Shown piece by piece: positions 58,036 to 58,266 of a DNA stretch of 58,266 nucleotides. How positions within the stretch are numbered: the stretch's first letter is position 1; the number at the start of each line of letters is the position of its first letter. Made by a program: the position numbers and the translations under genes. The DNA lies in contig CAAGSD010000031.1 in assembly GCA_900772845.1 (NCBI GenBank), positions 1 to 58,266 on the forward strand. The letters are read 5' to 3'. The stretch comes from Lachnospiraceae bacterium. Its GTDB lineage: Bacteria; Bacillota; Clostridia; Lachnospirales; Lachnospiraceae. The notes below the pieces were generated by a model. It made no database searches, was not told the origin of the DNA, and worked only from the letters and a program-made list of their open reading frames with translations.

Positions 58036-58266
58036 AGTGCGTGGACGCTTGCGTACTAAGCACTATATGACAAATTCTATTAGCGAAGCGCCCCTCCATG
58101 AAATGAATTTTCGAACGAAGAGAGAAAATTTATGAATGGCAGGGCAAAGTTGTTTGAGGAGGCCAGTGCGAGGGTGCTTGCACACAGAGCACTATATGAC
58201 AAATTCTATTAGCGAAGCGCCCCTCCATGAAATGAATTTTCGAACGAAGAGAGAAAATTTATGAAT
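58036..58266 (+). repeat. 129-bp tandem repeat, running past the window end
   Basis: Two copies lie 129 bp apart. The stretch 58059-58137 is identical to 58188-58266 (79 bp, cut by the window end), and the region before each also aligns (AGTGCG...GCTTGC...AGCAC). The first copy begins in an inverted repeat: AGAATTTG...ATAGTGC (58022-58039) against GCACTAT...CAAATTCT (58060-58079). More copies may follow outside the window. Confidence 0.88.

Overview
The window is low-to-mid GC Firmicutes DNA, most likely from a spore-forming Lachnospiraceae gut bacterium (Blautia/Dorea-like; genus not certain). The evidence is strong GGAGG-type ribosome binding sites, a pheST T-box, spmA/spmB and CotF-like spore genes, an AraR/AraB/AraD locus, and a Bacillus-like yaaO-yaaR-holB / ricT-yabB-rsmI core cluster.

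Region 1 (1-283) holds the end of a tRNA cluster: initiator-type Met, Phe and Lys. Region 2 (284-12514) is a 12.2-kb integrative element inserted in the 3' end of tRNA-Lys. It is bounded by a perfect 46-bp direct repeat (238-283 and 12469-12514). It has a tyrosine integrase, a repressor/Cro-type switch around a 20-bp-arm inverted repeat, an ERF annealase, a replisome organizer, a DnaC-like loader and an ArpU/RinA-like regulator. It has no terminase, portal, capsid or tail genes. Where a phage would start its late genes it carries a six-unit 30-bp repeat array, a Panacea (DUF4065) gene paired with a membrane protein, an unknown gene and its own small sigma factor. It looks like a phage satellite or a reduced prophage carrying cargo. 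The tRNA operon's original terminator now lies beyond attR (12521-12556).

Region 3 (12.6-21.2 kb) is chromosomal: azlCD, an L,D-transpeptidase, an HD protein, a yaaO-like decarboxylase, pyk, a guanylate-kinase-like gene, yaaR and holB. Region 4 (21.3-39.3 kb) separates holB from ricT, which are neighbours in Bacillus. It holds an ECF sigma/anti-sigma pair, an unknown acidic-tailed protein, a phosphoesterase, an XRE-nucleotidyltransferase fusion with a truncated HEPN partner, T-box-pheST, a DUF4143 ATPase, and a LysR-linked operon combining a ribose-type ABC importer with an ornithine-cyclodeaminase-family protein and an MmgE/PrpD protein.

Region 5 (39.5-46.4 kb) holds ricT with a long Arg/Asn-rich tail, a TrmN6-like methyltransferase, rsmI, a small Cys-rich protein, lrgAB, two coat-like proteins and spmAB. 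Region 6 (46.4-54.3 kb, mostly minus strand) has an AEC transporter, an MMPL exporter with a heptad-repeat partner and TetR regulator, and a DUF885 protein. Region 7 (54.3-58.3 kb) is araR-araB-araD followed by a 129-bp tandem repeat cut by the window end.

Small repeats are scattered through the chromosome. The most notable is a MITE-like family with ends resembling GTAACTATTCAGAG; one copy has an 8-bp target duplication, one lies in the pheS leader and one overlaps the end of araR. The least explained signals are the 30-bp array with duplicated variable hexamers, the three TTGCACCGGTGCAA palindromes in the element, the Panacea/membrane-protein pair, and the importer/OCD/PrpD operon.
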